Shown here piece by piece: positions 50,628-59,042 of a DNA stretch of 64,000 bases. Under the pieces are notes generated by a model, which saw only the letters and a list, made by a program, of their open reading frames with translations, ran no database searches and had not been told where the DNA came from. Position numbers and translations under genes: made by a program. This DNA is from Deltaproteobacteria bacterium (GTDB taxonomy: Bacteria > Myxococcota_A > Polyangia > Polyangiales > Polyangiaceae): the NCBI GenBank assembly GCA_016218915.1, contig JACRCQ010000025.1:109097-173096 (forward strand), given 5' to 3'. The first letter of the stretch is position 1; each line of letters begins with the position of its first letter.

Positions 50628-51084
50628 GCGGGCCCCTGGGTTCCAGTCCTCTGCGGGCCTACAGCTTCAAGCCGAGCTTCTGCACGAGCGCCGCGAACTC
50701 CTGCTCGGCCCGAAGCTGCGCAGTGCGTAGTCCGCGCAACCGTACGTACCTCCCGCCTCGCGCCTTCACGCACCATCTTCTCACCCGCACCTCGGCTCCT
50801 CGCTGCCCGATCCTCCACCAAGTGCGGCCCTTCGGGCACACCGCTGCGCTGCCGCGCCAAACGTTCCGCACCTCGGGCTCGGGATCCATTCCGAGCACCC
50901 AGCCTGGCATGTCTCGGTCGGCAGTACGTGATCGACTCGAACCACCCCCCCCACTGGCTACGAGCAGCGCGGGGGTCTTCCCCTTTCAACACCGAGGTTC
51001 GAGCGCGACGGCGTGTGGCGGGGCGATCGAACGGGGCTCGATGCCTCGCTCTATCCTGCGCCCGAATCACACTTCTTTTCCCGA

Positions 51085-51159
51085 TCCGACCCGCGCCTAA
51101 GCGCGAGGGGTTCTCGCCGGACGGGTCCTCGGCTACGATAGGGCATCGAAGGGTAGCAG
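51085..51159 (+). mobile_element. IS91-like terminal box (copy B end)
   Basis: ACGGGTCCTCGGCTACGATA, then GGGCATCGAAGGGTAGCAG, the terminal motif found at seven other sites. It ends 16 bp before the RCC1 gene start, so the conserved motif might supply promoter function (TACGAT resembles a -10 box). Confidence 0.7.
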
Positions 51160-51175
51160 CACTCGAAGCAAGACC

Positions 51176-52618
51176 ATGAGCCCGTCCAATGGTCAACGCG
51201 ATCTCCCATCCGGGCGATCCAACGCCCGGGCTGTCGTCGTTGCGAGCCTCGCTGCCGCGATCGCTCTGTTCGTCTCGAGCGGCGGCTGCGGCGGCAGGAC
51301 GACCCTGACGGCGGATCACGCGGGCGATGACGGTTCGAGCGCGGGCAGTGCGGGCACACACGACGGGGGCAAGGCGGACACCAGTGTGGCCGGAGGGGGC
51401 TCAGCCGGCGGATTCGGCACTGATGCGAGCCCGGGTTGCGCGGTTCAGGTTTCAGCGGGATACAACCACACATGTGCGCTCAGAGGTGACGGCACGCTAT
51501 GGTGTTGGGGCTCCAACTGGAACGGTGAGCTCGGCGACGGGACGACGGCCGGGCTGTCCTGCGAAAATGGGATGCGATGCCGGCCCACGCCCGCGCAGGT
51601 CACAGCGCTGGGCGCGAACGTGGTCGAAGTCTCCGCGGGCGCTGGTCACAGTTGCGCGCTCAAGGCTGACGGCACGCTCTGGTGCTGGGGTGCCAACGGC
51701 TACGGTGAGCTCGGCGACGGAACGGCTGTCAACAACCCCTCGCCCGTCCAAGTGGTTGCGCTCGGCACAGACGTATCCGGGGTCTCCGCGGGGTACTCTC
51801 ACACTTGTGCCCTTAAGATCGACGGCACGCTCTGGTGTTGGGGGTACAACTGCAATGGGCAACTCGGCGACGGCACGACCGTCCTCAAGCCGTCGCCCGT
51901 GCAGGTGACTGCACTGGGCACGAGCGTGTCCGGGGTCTCCGCGGGCACCTACCACACCTGCGCGCGCAAGAGCGACGGCTCACTCTGGTGCTGGGGCAAC
52001 AACGCTAATGGCCAGATCGGTGACGGAACGACCTCCGGGCAGATCTGCGACAATGGAATGCCGGGCAAGCTTTCTCCCGTGCAGGTCGCCTCGCTCGGGA
52101 CGAGCGTGACCGGAGTCTCGGCAGGCGAGTGGCACACCTGCGCGCGCACGAAGGATGGCAACCTCTGGTGCTGGGGCGACAACGGTCACGGTCAGCTCGG
52201 TAACGCCACGACGGTCGGCCTGTCATCGCCCAATCAGGTCACCGCGCTCGGAGCGAGCGTTGTTGCGCTGTCCGCGGGAGACCTCCACACGTGCGCGGTT
52301 CGAGGCGACGACACGCTGTGGTGTTGGGGCAACAACTGGGGTGGTCAGATCGGCGACGGAACGAGTGCGGGCCCGTTGTGTTTCAATGCAGAGCCGTGCG
52401 AGTCTTCGCCTGTGCAGGTCACCGCGCTTGGCGCCGGCGTGGTCGAGGTTTCTGCGAGCGGCGGGCACACTTGTGCGCGCAAGTTCGACGGCACGCTCTG
52501 GTGTTGGGGAGGCGACAACTGGGGCGAACTTGGCACGGGGACGCTGAACGCACCGGCCTGCAACATCGGGATTCGCTGCAGGCCGTCGCCGACTCAAGTG
52601 GCGCTACCGTGCTCGTAG
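51176..52618 (+). CDS. RCC1-repeat lipoprotein
   Basis: 480 residues. N-region of about 20 residues, then AVVVASLAAAIALFVSSGGC (Cys38). After a Gly/Ser spacer come seven RCC1-type blades with the signature VSAGxxHTCALxxDGTLWCWGxNxxGQLGDGT, each with paired Cys. A seven-bladed propeller is expected, located at the cell surface. It begins 17 bp after the copy B terminal box. Confidence 0.9.
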   Translation: MSPSNGQRDLPSGRSNARAVVVASLAAAIALFVSSGGCGGRTTLTADHAGDDGSSAGSAGTHDGGKADTSVAGGGSAGGFGTDASPGCAVQVSAGYNHTCALRGDGTLWCWGSNWNGELGDGTTAGLSCENGMRCRPTPAQVTALGANVVEVSAGAGHSCALKADGTLWCWGANGYGELGDGTAVNNPSPVQVVALGTDVSGVSAGYSHTCALKIDGTLWCWGYNCNGQLGDGTTVLKPSPVQVTALGTSVSGVSAGTYHTCARKSDGSLWCWGNNANGQIGDGTTSGQICDNGMPGKLSPVQVASLGTSVTGVSAGEWHTCARTKDGNLWCWGDNGHGQLGNATTVGLSSPNQVTALGASVVALSAGDLHTCAVRGDDTLWCWGNNWGGQIGDGTSAGPLCFNAEPCESSPVQVTALGAGVVEVSASGGHTCARKFDGTLWCWGGDNWGELGTGTLNAPACNIGIRCRPSPTQVALPCS

Positions 52619-52845
52619 CACTACCAGCACCCATCGCAATCTTCCCGCCCGCGGAGTACGGATCCCGCCTCGCCAAGATCCCTGAGCGAACCGGCGCTCC
52701 GGCTGCCGTGATCGTCCCACCCACGGTCGCCACCGGGATGTCGAGGTTCAGGCCGTTCGCGACGTTGTGTTGTGGCGGACAACAACGTAGCTCAGCGTGC
52801 CGGCGTCTACAGCACGAACCTTGATGGGACAGCGGCGGTGTTCAC
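52619..52845. other. Intergenic junction between RCC1 gene and copy C
   Basis: No gene. Around 52,770 the frame reads DNNVAQRAGVYSTNLDGTAAV, in the style of a beta-propeller fragment, fused to the transposase remnant of copy C. Confidence 0.35.
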
Positions 52846-53480
52846 GCCTGTACGTACGCCGGCACAAGGCGAGGTGCGCGAGATTGCCCAACGCATCCAC
52901 GGGCGCGTGCTTCGATGGATGAAGCGCCGCGCCATGCTGCGCGAGGATCTCGACGAGGCGAGAACCGACAGCAAGGGCCAACAGCCCATCGATGTCATGG
53001 GTTGCGCGCCGAGCACGCAGCCCGTGCCCGAGCCGGCGCCCGAGCGCCGATCGCGCGGGCGGCTGCAGGCTGCGACTCGCTACATCCCGTGGGCCGATAT
53101 GTTGAAACGCGTGCACGACATCGACGCCCTCGAGTGCCCCAGGTGCGGCGGCAGGCTCCGCATGATCGCCCTGATCATGCAACGGGACGTCGTCCACCGC
53201 ATCCTTGCGTCGCTCGGCTTGCCCTGCGAGCCACCCGTCATCGCGCGAGCCCGCGCCCCCACCCTCTTCGACGACGCTCCGCCGCCTGCGGACTACGACG
53301 CGGCCTGAACGTCCGATCGGTCTGGCGGGTCCACGAATGTCTGAGCGCCGGGACATTGCGGCGCCGGTGCGTCCGCTGCTACCCATCCCACCCCTCTTCA
53401 CCCCGCGTCCACGCTCGCTGGACCGCGCAGGGTTCTCTGCGGACAGGTCTTCGGCTACGATATGCCGTCGAAAGGGCAGC
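52846..53480 (+). mobile_element. IS91-like element remnant (copy C)
   Basis: Transposase remnant up to the stop at 53,306-53,308: EVREIAQRIHGRVLRWMKRR, then a jump to the zinc-ribbon C-terminus ALECPRCGGRLRMIALIMQR, then PPPADYDAA. The catalytic part is missing. A conserved non-coding end follows, finishing TCTTCGGCTACGATATGCCG, TCGAAAGGGCAG, 2 bp before the next small frame. Confidence 0.85.
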
Positions 53481-53481
53481 C

Positions 53482-53619
53482 ATGGAGCACGAAGACGCAC
53501 TCACCTACAACGCCTACGCGGGCCGAACTGCAGCCTACCGTGGGAACAGACAAAATCCCATGAGTCCGCGTAAACAGGACGTCTACTACCCGGAGGGAGG
53601 CCATAGGCCATGTCCGTAG
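53482..53619 (+). CDS. Short open frame, possible toxin C-terminal remnant
   Basis: 45 residues, ATG 53,482. The sequence NAYAGRTAAYRGNRQNPMSP and on is reminiscent of the pre-toxin and C-terminal segments in polymorphic toxins. Its stop overlaps the start of the Imm26-like gene by 10 bp, the usual toxin-immunity order. It starts immediately after the element terminus, so the rest of any toxin gene has been lost. Tentative. Confidence 0.3.
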   Translation: MEHEDALTYNAYAGRTAAYRGNRQNPMSPRKQDVYYPEGGHRPCP

Positions 53620-54299
53620 TAAACGGGCTACGTGACGAGTGCTTCAACATCGCGTCCTCATGCATAAGTGATCTGGTGCGCGCGTTCGAGGCGGAGACGG
53701 GTCGCAAGCCCTCGCTTGACGAGTTGTGTGAAATTCTGACGTGGGGAATGCGGTCAAATGCTGATGGTTTGGTTCAGGGTTCCCCTAATCAATTGATCTC
53801 CATCTCGGGGCATGCGAGGTTGCCCAAAGCTCGTCTCAAGGGCGGCGACCTAGTCTGTGTCCCGGTCCAGCGGGGAAAGTACGCCGTGCTGCTGTACATC
53901 GGGAAGTTTGGGACCTTCGGTAAAGCTTTCGGTGTCTTCGATGGATGCTTCTCTCTCCGGCAGCTCGGCGAAGATTGGCAGCCCATTGGGATGCGCCCAT
54001 ACCCAGTCTTTTCCGGTGAACGACTTGTTGGAAGCGGCCGGTGGATCGTGGTTGGGCAACGGGCGGACTTGATATCGAAGTTTCGTCGTCCGGAGCTATT
54101 CCATCACCCCGAGGACAGTCCCCGCCCCGGCAGCTACGGAGAATTCGGCCTAGGTGAAACCGAGGACGGCAATGTAAGAAGCCTATCCGCAGAAGAAGCT
54201 GTTGTCATATTTGGGGGGATCCCCAGGCAAGACCGACAGTGCTTTCAGGAAGAGCGCCTTGAAGAATTCCTAGGGCGGCGTGGCTGCCCCCATCAGTAG
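53610..54299 (+). CDS. Imm26-like immunity protein
   Basis: 229 residues from ATG 53,610 with GGAGG upstream. The central LKGGDLVCVPVQRGKYAVLLYIGKFG matches the Imm26 style (GDxxxVPLxxGKYAxxRVL followed by FGxFxxxF). Imm26 proteins protect against polymorphic toxins, and here the toxin is missing or reduced to the short upstream frame. Base composition is less GC-rich than the flanks. It is bounded by copies C and D of the IS91-like element, hence likely horizontally acquired. Confidence 0.6.
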   Translation: MSVVNGLRDECFNIASSCISDLVRAFEAETGRKPSLDELCEILTWGMRSNADGLVQGSPNQLISISGHARLPKARLKGGDLVCVPVQRGKYAVLLYIGKFGTFGKAFGVFDGCFSLRQLGEDWQPIGMRPYPVFSGERLVGSGRWIVVGQRADLISKFRRPELFHHPEDSPRPGSYGEFGLGETEDGNVRSLSAEEAVVIFGGIPRQDRQCFQEERLEEFLGRRGCPHQ

Positions 54300-54487
54300 C
54301 AATCCTGTGCTCTGAGTGTGTCGTCCAGAGACCTTCTGCCCGACAAGAAGGGCCGTCGCCGTCCCCCCGATCCGTCACCTTTTTCGGCGTGCTTTCCTCT
54401 GCTTCGCGATGGCGCCCGCACGTGGTGCCCGCTGCAGCGCAGGAGCGCACCTGTCGCTGCCAGCCGCCGTCCTGTCCTGCTGCAAAG

Positions 54488-54884
54488 CGCCAACAGCCGA
54501 TCGATGTCATGGGTTGCGCGCCGACCATGCGGGCCGAGCCAGAGCCGGGGTCTGAGCGCCGATCGCGCGGGCGGCTCCAAGCTGCTACCCGCTACATCCC
54601 GTGGGCGGATCTGTTGAAACGCGTTCACGACATCGACGCCCTCGAGTGCCCCAGGTGCGGCGGCAGGCTCGACGACCCACCGCCGCCTGCGGACTACGAC
54701 GCGGCCTGAACGGCCGGTGGGTTCGACAGGTTCCAGCGCTTCTCGCCTCCCCAGACGTGGATGCACAGCCGCGTCCGATGGTGCCCGATCTACAACTTCC
54801 GTTGCCTATCCGCCCTCCCTCCAGCGCGCGGCCTTCCCACCCGACACGTCTTCCGCTACGATAGTCGCTCGAAAGGGCTCGTAG
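54488..54884 (+). mobile_element. IS91-like element remnant (copy D)
   Basis: Contains CCAACAGCCGATCGATGTCA, shared with B and C, transposase C-terminus up to 54,708-54,710 with an in-frame deletion joining CPRCGGRL directly to DDPPPPADYDAA, and a divergent terminal box (CTTCCGCTACGATAGTCGCT, CGAAAGGGCTCGTAGG). The 54,300-54,487 stretch shows nothing I can assign. Confidence 0.75.
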
Positions 54885-54899
54885 GTTCTGGATGGTGCC

Positions 54900-55451
54900 T
54901 CACTTCGGAGGCCCGCAGTCACACGGCTCATAATGCTTGCCGTCAGCAGCACAGGCCTGTCCACCGCTGCATCCGCCGGGGCCCACGCACGCGCGACTCT
55001 CGCCTGGGACACAATGAGGGATCGGAGGTGGGGGCGGGGGTTGAACGGCGACCGGCACGGGCGGGCCCGCTGGATCGGTGGTCCACACCAGGCACGATGC
55101 TTTGTAGCCCTTGAGTGTGGACACCGAACCCGTGCCGTGATTGGACGAACCAACGACCGAATCGGCACTGCCAGTCATGAGCAAACCGTCGCAACCGTGT
55201 TGCGCGGCGGCTGCCCGGAGTTTTGCTATGACATCCTCGTTGCTGTCGAGGCTGTATCCGCTCTCCTGTCGCGCCTCCAGCAGTGCGACTTCCATGTAGG
55301 GCCTTGGCGGCAGCGTCGAAAAGACTGCCACCTCTTGCGGAGCCCTCGGGTGCATAGGACGAGGCGCCGTGTTGGTCGGAACAAAGCTGATGGCTGTCCC
55401 ACAACCTGACAAGCTGGTCAGGCCGATCAGAAGAAGTCCGCGCGCGTTCAT
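54900..55451 (-). CDS. Small lipoprotein of unknown function
   Basis: 183 residues from ATG 55,451. Signal MNARGLLLIGLTSLSGCG (Cys17). A central region with conserved-looking EVAVFSTLPPRPYMEVALLE is like stress- or YajG-type small lipoproteins. The C-terminus is Pro-rich, then Cys-rich (CVPGESRACVGPGGC). Its 3' end lies 16 bp from the copy D terminus. Confidence 0.65.
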   Translation of the reverse strand: MNARGLLLIGLTSLSGCGTAISFVPTNTAPRPMHPRAPQEVAVFSTLPPRPYMEVALLEARQESGYSLDSNEDVIAKLRAAAAQHGCDGLLMTGSADSVVGSSNHGTGSVSTLKGYKASCLVWTTDPAGPPVPVAVQPPPPPPIPHCVPGESRACVGPGGCSGGQACAADGKHYEPCDCGPPK

Positions 55452-55639
55452 TGCAGCATTTTGCCGGCGTCGACTCGAAAGGTCAAGTGCCCCCTTCGCC
55501 CCCCCCAGAGCGCATGGGCGCGACGAGCCCAATCCTATCTACTGCGAAGCGCTGCCAGAATGAGGAAACCCACGACGATCATGCCGAGCGTTACGACGAG
55601 CCCGAACACGATGCGCTGGGCGCGCGTGGTACCGCGCAG

Positions 55640-56532
55640 CGCAAGCGCCATGTCCGTCACGAGCCCGAGAAGAGCGTGCTCTACGAGGTGGTGATCGGCA
55701 AGCTCGAAACGTTTCCTGCCTACGCGCGCGAGACCTATGAGCGCGCCATCCCGCGGTATGTCGAGCGCGAGCTACGACGCTTCCTAGACTGCGGCATCTT
55801 GGAGCGCGGGTTCGTGCGGGCGTTCTGCGGGGACTGCGGCGCATCGATCGTTGACGCCTTTTCCTGCAAGTGCCGAGGATCGTGTCCCTCGTGCGGTGCG
55901 CGGCGCATGAACCAGACTGCCGCAAATCTCGTGGACCTGGTGCTGCCCGACCAGCCCGTTCGACAGTGGGTTGTCAGCTTGCCCTGGGACTTGCGCTTGC
56001 CCGTGGCACGCGACAGCGCGCTGCTCACTGCTGTGGTGCGCATCGTGGTCTCGGAGATCGACAAGCTGTGCAAGCGTCTCGGTGCCGAGCGAGGCGCGTG
56101 CTTCGATGGATGAAGCGACGCGGCATGCTGCGCGAGAAACTGGGCGAGCAGCGAGACGACGGCCAGGCGCCCGAGCCGATCGAGGGCTGCGCGCAGCTCA
56201 GCTTGCGGCTGGGGAAGCTCGGGCATGTCGATGCGCTTGGCGTTGTGCATGAACCCGACCCCGATGTGCTCGACCCGGTGCAGTTTGTCGCCCGGCTTGC
56301 CAGCTTGATCCCTCCACCGCGCCATCCCCTCGTGAGGTACTTCGGGCGGCCCGTGCCCGAGCCGGAGCCGGCGTCTGAGGGCCGATCGCGCGGGCGGCTG
56401 CAGGCCGCTACTCGCTACATCCCGTGGGCGGATCTGTTGAAACGCGTGCACGACATCGACGCCCTCGAGTGCCCCAGGTGCGGCGGCAGGCTCGACGACC
56501 CTCCGCCGCCTGCGGACTATGACGCGGCCTGA
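55640..56532 (+). pseudogene. IS91-family (Y2) transposase pseudogene
   Basis: Longest transposase remnant. First part, frame ending 56,113: RHEPEKSVLYEVVIGKLETF, FLDCGILERGFVRAFCGDCG, the zinc-binding CKCRGSCPSCGARRM and PVRQWVVSLPWDLRL, characteristic of IS91 transposases. Near 56,095 it shifts frame and the HUH and catalytic Tyr region is absent. It resumes at RRVLRWMKRRGMLREKLGEQ and VARLASLIPPPRHPLVRYFG, ending in the zinc ribbon with the same in-frame deletion as copy D. Inactive. Confidence 0.85.
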
Positions 56533-56662
56533 ACGTCCGATCGGTCTGGCGGGTCCACGAATGTCTGACCGCGACATTGCAGCGCTGGTGCGCTCGCTAG
56601 ACCGCGCAGGGTTCTCGCCGGACGGGTCTTCGGCTACGATAGCCGCTCGAAATGCCTAGCAG
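55640..56662 (+). mobile_element. IS91-like element remnant (copy E)
   Basis: Transposase pseudogene plus a conserved 3' end of 130 bp terminating TCTTCGGCTACGATAGCCGC, TCGAAATGCCTAGCAG. The ATG at 56,652 in the terminal box is in frame with the next gene but is probably not the true start. Confidence 0.85.
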
Positions 56663-56693
56663 CTCTACCCACCTGCAAAAAGGAAGTAGGGGC

Positions 56694-57311
56694 ATGGTCA
56701 TGATTGCCAAGTTGTTAGAAATCGCATCGGCCTCGTTATCAACTCAGAGTCCCGCCTTGATCACGGGCTGCCACGAGCTATCTGAACTTCTCACTAAGAG
56801 AAATGGTTTCTTTGCCTTTGAGAATGCGTTGTTGGTTCTGCCAGCTACTGGCAGCGACGAGATTCCTGGCATTGGGGAATGGAATAGCGTCACGGGATGG
56901 AGGCAGTACTATCCCGCGTCTCCGCCGGGAACAGTCTTCTTCGCAATGGATGCATTCTCTTCGCAGTTCGGCATTGCGGAGGACGGGGCCGTCGAACGCC
57001 TCAATCCCGAAACTGGAGAAACTGAGCACCATGCGCAAGGTCTATCGGATTGGGCGACGCGGATCCTAGCAAGGTACGATTTCGAGACGGGTTGGTCCGT
57101 CGCAAGGGATTGGCAGATTCGCAATCGACCCCTTCGGCCAGGACAAAGGCTCTTGCCGAAGAAGCCGTTCGTTATGGGGGGAGAGTATGAGGCAGACAAT
57201 CTCGTGGCCGTTCCTTGTCGAGAAGCCATGGCGAAGCTGGGCCAATTGGCAACCCAAGTTCGAGAAGTCCCTGACGGGACAATCCTGACGATCCACGGTT
57301 GGAACCCATGA
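56694..57311 (+). CDS. SMI1/KNR4 (SUKH)-like protein, probable immunity protein
   Basis: 205 residues from ATG 56,694 (AGGAAG 8 bp upstream). Pattern ELLTKRNGFFAFENALLVLP followed by PPGTVFFAMDAFSSQFGI and LSDWATRILARYDFETG is typical of SUKH-type proteins, used as immunity proteins to polymorphic toxins in bacteria. No toxin adjoins. Flanked on both sides by IS91-like remnants and with lower GC than the region, so it is likely captured cargo. Confidence 0.6.
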   Translation: MVMIAKLLEIASASLSTQSPALITGCHELSELLTKRNGFFAFENALLVLPATGSDEIPGIGEWNSVTGWRQYYPASPPGTVFFAMDAFSSQFGIAEDGAVERLNPETGETEHHAQGLSDWATRILARYDFETGWSVARDWQIRNRPLRPGQRLLPKKPFVMGGEYEADNLVAVPCREAMAKLGQLATQVREVPDGTILTIHGWNP

Positions 57312-57509
57312 CACTCCTCGCGTGTTCAACCCATTGCCTTTCGGGTCGTGACGCTGTTTTCGCGTCATCGTGGAGACCGTGACAAGTGTTCCGCAATCGA
57401 GCAACGTCGGGCGCCTCCAACTACCAGTGGTTGAGGAGCGGCTCTCTGAACGCCTCCGGGGACGCGGGATTAGGTTTCCAAGGCATTCCGGCCGCAGTTC
57501 TTTCCCCGG

Positions 57510-57699
57510 TTACGTGCGCCGGCACAAGGCGAGGAGCGCGAGATTGCCCAACGCAGTCTCGCCTCCCGGACGTGGATGCACCGCCGCGCCCGAAGCTGCA
57601 CTTCCTCCCCTTCTTGTCCCGTTCCGACCCTCGCCGCAACGCCAGGGATTCTCTGCGGACCGGTCTTCAGCTACGATAGCGGCTCGAATGTGCTAGCAG
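57510..57699 (+). mobile_element. IS91-like element remnant (copy F)
   Basis: A short 47-bp transposase fragment (GCACAAGGCGAGGAGCGCGA) as in copy C is followed by a terminal region GGACCGGTCTTCAGCTACGA and TAGCGGCTCGAATGTGCTAG. The rest of the 57,312-57,795 gap is non-coding. Confidence 0.7.
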
Positions 57700-57795
57700 C
57701 CCAGCAGATTCTCCTTCACCATCGAACACCTCAGGAGCCGGTGGGATCCACAGCGTTGGCACCGGAATCTCGGGTGCCCCGGGTCGGGCCATCGA

Positions 57796-58083
57796 TCACG
57801 GTTTCTTGCTGGCCGGGTCTCCGGCTGACCCGGAGTCCATGACCCATCCGTGTGTCGTGAGCACATAGGTGGCCTTCTTGCCACACCCAGATGCACCTTG
57901 GAGTTCAGACCGTCCGTTCCAATGTGAGTAGTCGAGCTGGACGACCTTGATCTGTTCTTCCGAACAGGACAGATCAAATGAAGCCCGTCGGCGAAGATCA
58001 GCGTCGAGTTGATTTTGCGTCGCACAGCCAGTCAGGCTGACCGATGCGCGCACAATCGGATACAATCGATCCCAGCGCCCCAT
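57796..58083 (-). CDS. Short lipoprotein, possibly truncated
   Basis: 95 residues from ATG 58,083: weak N-terminus LYPIVRASVSLTGCATQNQL with a lipobox-like LTGC, then a compact domain with CSEEQIKVVQLDYSHWNG and CGKKATYVLTTHGWV. The signal hydrophobic core is short, so the 5' end may be truncated by the recombination that joined it to the upstream MYXO-CTERM fragment. Confidence 0.45.
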   Translation of the reverse strand: MGRWDRLYPIVRASVSLTGCATQNQLDADLRRRASFDLSCSEEQIKVVQLDYSHWNGRSELQGASGCGKKATYVLTTHGWVMDSGSAGDPASKKP

Positions 58084-58141
58084 CCCCGCAGAGTACGACG
58101 AGTCCAAAGCAAAGCAACAGCTTTTCGAGTGGGCCGACACG

Positions 58142-58438
58142 GAAACGAATGCTGGAACGGCGCCTCCGCCACGCTGCCGCGCCAGCCACCAGAGCCAGCA
58201 GCGCAGCCCGACGGCCCGGACCCTGCGACCTGTCTGCGCGGATTGCACACCCGCCAGCGTCGCCCGCGCTGGCGGGCGGCGGCGTGCAGTGGCTGCCGAA
58301 GTCGAACGGGAACGCCGGCGCGCAGTCGTCAATCGATACGCACGCCTTCTTGCACGTGCCGTCCGCCTCGCATGCATAGGGCGACCAATTGACGAGGTCC
58401 CCCTCGATGGTGGTGAGAACGGTCCCGTCGCAGGTCGC
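58142..58438 (-). pseudogene. C-terminal fragment of a Cys-rich protein with MYXO-CTERM-like tail
   Basis: Minus-strand frame GATCDGTVLTTIEGDLVNW, Cys pairs CKKACVSIDDC, then CAIRADRSQGPGRRAALLAL and VAGAAAWRRRR: the Cys, hydrophobic helix and Arg cluster of a MYXO-CTERM-type sorting signal. No start or signal peptide: its 5' side is cut by the copy G transposase remnant (58,440), and the frame runs on past the sorting tail. A broken gene. Confidence 0.55.
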
Positions 58439-58439
58439 G

Positions 58440-58798
58440 CCGCGCCTCGAGTGCCCCAGGTCCGGCGGCAGGCTCAAGATGATCGCCCTGATCATGCAAC
58501 GGGACGTAGTCCACCGCATCCTTGCGTCGCTCAGCTTGCACTGCGAGCCACCCGTCATCGCGCGAGCCCGCGCCCCCACCCTGTTCGACGACCCTCCGCC
58601 GCCTGCGGACTACGACGCGGCCTGAACGGCCGATCGGTCTGGCGGGTCCACGAATGTCTGACCGCGACATCTCGGCGCGTGTGCGCCTGCTGCGACCCAA
58701 ACCACCCCAGTTCGCCCCTCATTTGCGCTCGCTGCACCGCGCAGGGTTCTCTGCGGACGGGTCTTCGGCTACGATAGTCGCTCGAAACACCTAGCAGC
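58440..58798 (+). mobile_element. IS91-like element remnant (copy G)
   Basis: Transposase C-terminus without the deletion of copies D and E (SGGRLKMIALIMQRDVVHRI, then DDPPPPADYDAA, stop 58,623-58,625), a non-coding end and terminal box GGGTCTTCGGCTACGATAGT, CGCTCGAAACACCTAGCAG. First Cys of the zinc ribbon pair changed (CPRSGG), so it is non-functional. Confidence 0.85.
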
Positions 58799-59042
58799 TG
58801 GGCAGTTTCCGCCGAAGTTCGATCGCGCTTGGAAGGCGCATCTCTACGCTCGATCGCCCGTGCTCTGGCCTGTGACCGATGGAAGGGCCACGGTCACGGT
58901 GTGCTGGTTGCCAGCGGATCTTCAGCTCCAGAACCTTGACCGGACCTTGGAGGACCGAGCGCAGCTTCCTTGCCGTCGCAAGGCACTGGAATCGATCTCG
59001 ACAAGCTCTCAGTCCCGGGTATTCTTTCTGTAGGAGGTGGCC

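Noticed and set aside
45045..58798. Array as integron attC cassettes
   Set aside because: The repeats include a transposase C-terminal coding region and lack attC-like paired simple/complex sites; no integrase is visible.
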